Shown here: piece after piece, positions 4,991-5,659 of the stretch
Layout of the letters: each line of letters starts with the position of its first letter
Numbering within the stretch: position 1 is the stretch's first letter
Assembly (NCBI GenBank): GCA_009786775.1
Contig: WQRL01000144.1
Location: 1 to 5,659, forward strand
From: Oscillospiraceae bacterium
GTDB lineage: Bacteria; Bacillota; Clostridia; Oscillospirales; Oscillospiraceae
DNA length: 5,659 bases
Direction: 5' to 3'
Made by a program: the position numbers and the translations under genes
The notes under the pieces: model-generated
What the model was told of the DNA's origin: nothing
What the model saw: only the letters and a program-made list of their open reading frames with translations
Database searches by the model: none

Positions 4991-5659
4991 ATGAAGAATT
5001 TATTGTCAAGAAGCTGTGCGGTACTCTTAGTGCTGGTGGTTCTTGTAGGCATACCCATGGTTGCATTTGCTGAACTGGATGCTGGTGGAGCCTCCGGTAT
5101 ATCCGGTGTGGCGAGCTTGACCCGGACTGAACTGGAGGCAATGGAGAATGAGTTTTTTGGTCCTGAAGGGATTGAGGTTTTAGAGATTCAGCTAGCTTCG
5201 CTCCAGGGGCAATGGGCTGTGGTTAATGAGCAGTTGCTCAGTATAGATGCGGATCTCGTAGCAGCCCGTGAGGCCGGACATGAAAGCGGCCGCCGGGTGC
5301 GCAATGAAGAGGACAGGGTTCAGCGTGGCAGAGCTGCTTCGGAAAGCCAGGGCTTTGGAATTTATGCTCAGGCGGGGAGTACGGAGAGTCTTGGCGGGGA
5401 GCTTGAGGCAGAACTCGGGCGCGCCCGTTCAATGCAAAGAAGGCTTCAAGCTCAGGAGCAAGCCCGTGAAGAGGTTCTTGAAACTCTGCTTGCCATAGAA
5501 GCATCTATTGATGGTGTACACGATGCCATCAATCAGGCTTGGTACAATTTCGATTTAGCACATTCTCACATGGAAGAAGCTGAATATAATGATGAACCCG
5601 ATGATGTATATTATGCAGGGGATGAAAGAGAATCTTGTGAGCATGAATATGATGAGTGT
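4991..5659 (+). CDS. Secreted coiled-coil protein, PcsB/CwlO-like N-terminal region (3' end outside window)
   Basis: The frame is open to the window edge, giving 223 residues without a stop. Residues 1-27 are a Sec signal peptide: MKNLLSRS, hydrophobic core VLLVLVVLVGIPMV, cleavage probably after AFA (27). After a small Gly/Ser/Ala stretch, about residues 45-195 are charged and helical with heptad-like leucines. Residues 117-170 contain IYAQAGSTESL followed by a long charged helix, echoing the R-x-M-Y-x-x-G-S-T-x-Y-L hinge of PcsB/CwlO coiled-coil domains. Such proteins are peptidoglycan hydrolases or their regulators, with a C-terminal CHAP, NlpC/P60 or M23 domain; that part would lie beyond 5659 and is not seen. 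Residues 196-223 turn strongly acidic with two cysteines (216, 223), probably a linker. PcsB and CwlO are known WalR/VicR targets, and a WalR-like box lies upstream. Export is well supported; the hydrolase family is a moderate inference. Confidence 0.7.
   Translation, partial: MKNLLSRSCAVLLVLVVLVGIPMVAFAELDAGGASGISGVASLTRTELEAMENEFFGPEGIEVLEIQLASLQGQWAVVNEQLLSIDADLVAAREAGHESGRRVRNEEDRVQRGRAASESQGFGIYAQAGSTESLGGELEAELGRARSMQRRLQAQEQAREEVLETLLAIEASIDGVHDAINQAWYNFDLAHSHMEEAEYNDEPDDVYYAGDERESCEHEYDEC

Noticed and set aside
5238..5504. Overlapping open frames on both strands inside the last gene
   Set aside because: Both cover the coiled-coil coding frame, which has a signal peptide, ribosome-binding site and promoter; the alternatives are shadows.

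Overview
The window carries the end of a walRK-walHI (yycFG-yycHI) two-component operon from a Gram-positive bacterium, almost certainly a Bacillota and more likely a Clostridia-type lineage than Bacillus or Staphylococcus. The main reasons are the WalR tail followed directly by WalK and two single-pass proteins of YycH and YycI type and length. Purine-rich Shine-Dalgarno sites, GTG and TTG starts, and a Gram-positive signal peptide on the last gene agree. Genus cannot be fixed by eye.

Layout. Bases 1-154 are the C-terminal DNA-binding end of WalR. Bases 181-1638 are the sensor kinase WalK, with a TM-extracellular domain-TM-HAMP-HisKA-HATPase architecture and no room for the cytoplasmic PAS domain of Bacillus WalK. 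Bases 1635-2927 are WalH (YycH), which starts with a TTG overlapping the WalK stop. Bases 2940-3785 are WalI (YycI). The MBL-fold gene yycJ and an htrA-type gene that often follow in other Firmicutes are not there. Instead comes a short structured tail (two tandem repeats, a GC-rich hairpin, a possible 47-codon ORF) and a clear intrinsic terminator at 4021-4048.

Bases 4049-4870 hold no convincing gene. The stretch is strongly G+T-rich on the + strand (86 of 100 bases at 4401-4500). It contains a degenerate 66-bp-period repeat, several hairpins and one 36-codon ORF with a good ribosome-binding site. A terminator-like hairpin at 4794-4829 closes it.

A new transcription unit starts at a good sigma-A-type promoter (4874-4903). 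Its first gene (4991 to the window end, incomplete) encodes a secreted coiled-coil protein resembling the N-terminal part of PcsB/CwlO-type peptidoglycan hydrolases. Between promoter and gene are three TTAACR half-sites on an 11-bp pitch, matching on the complementary strand the published WalR box (TGTWAH-N5-TGTWAH) apart from one base. The simplest reading is a self-contained wall-homeostasis locus: WalK senses the envelope, WalH and WalI tune it, and WalR may act directly on the neighbouring wall-hydrolase-like gene. That last link is inference.
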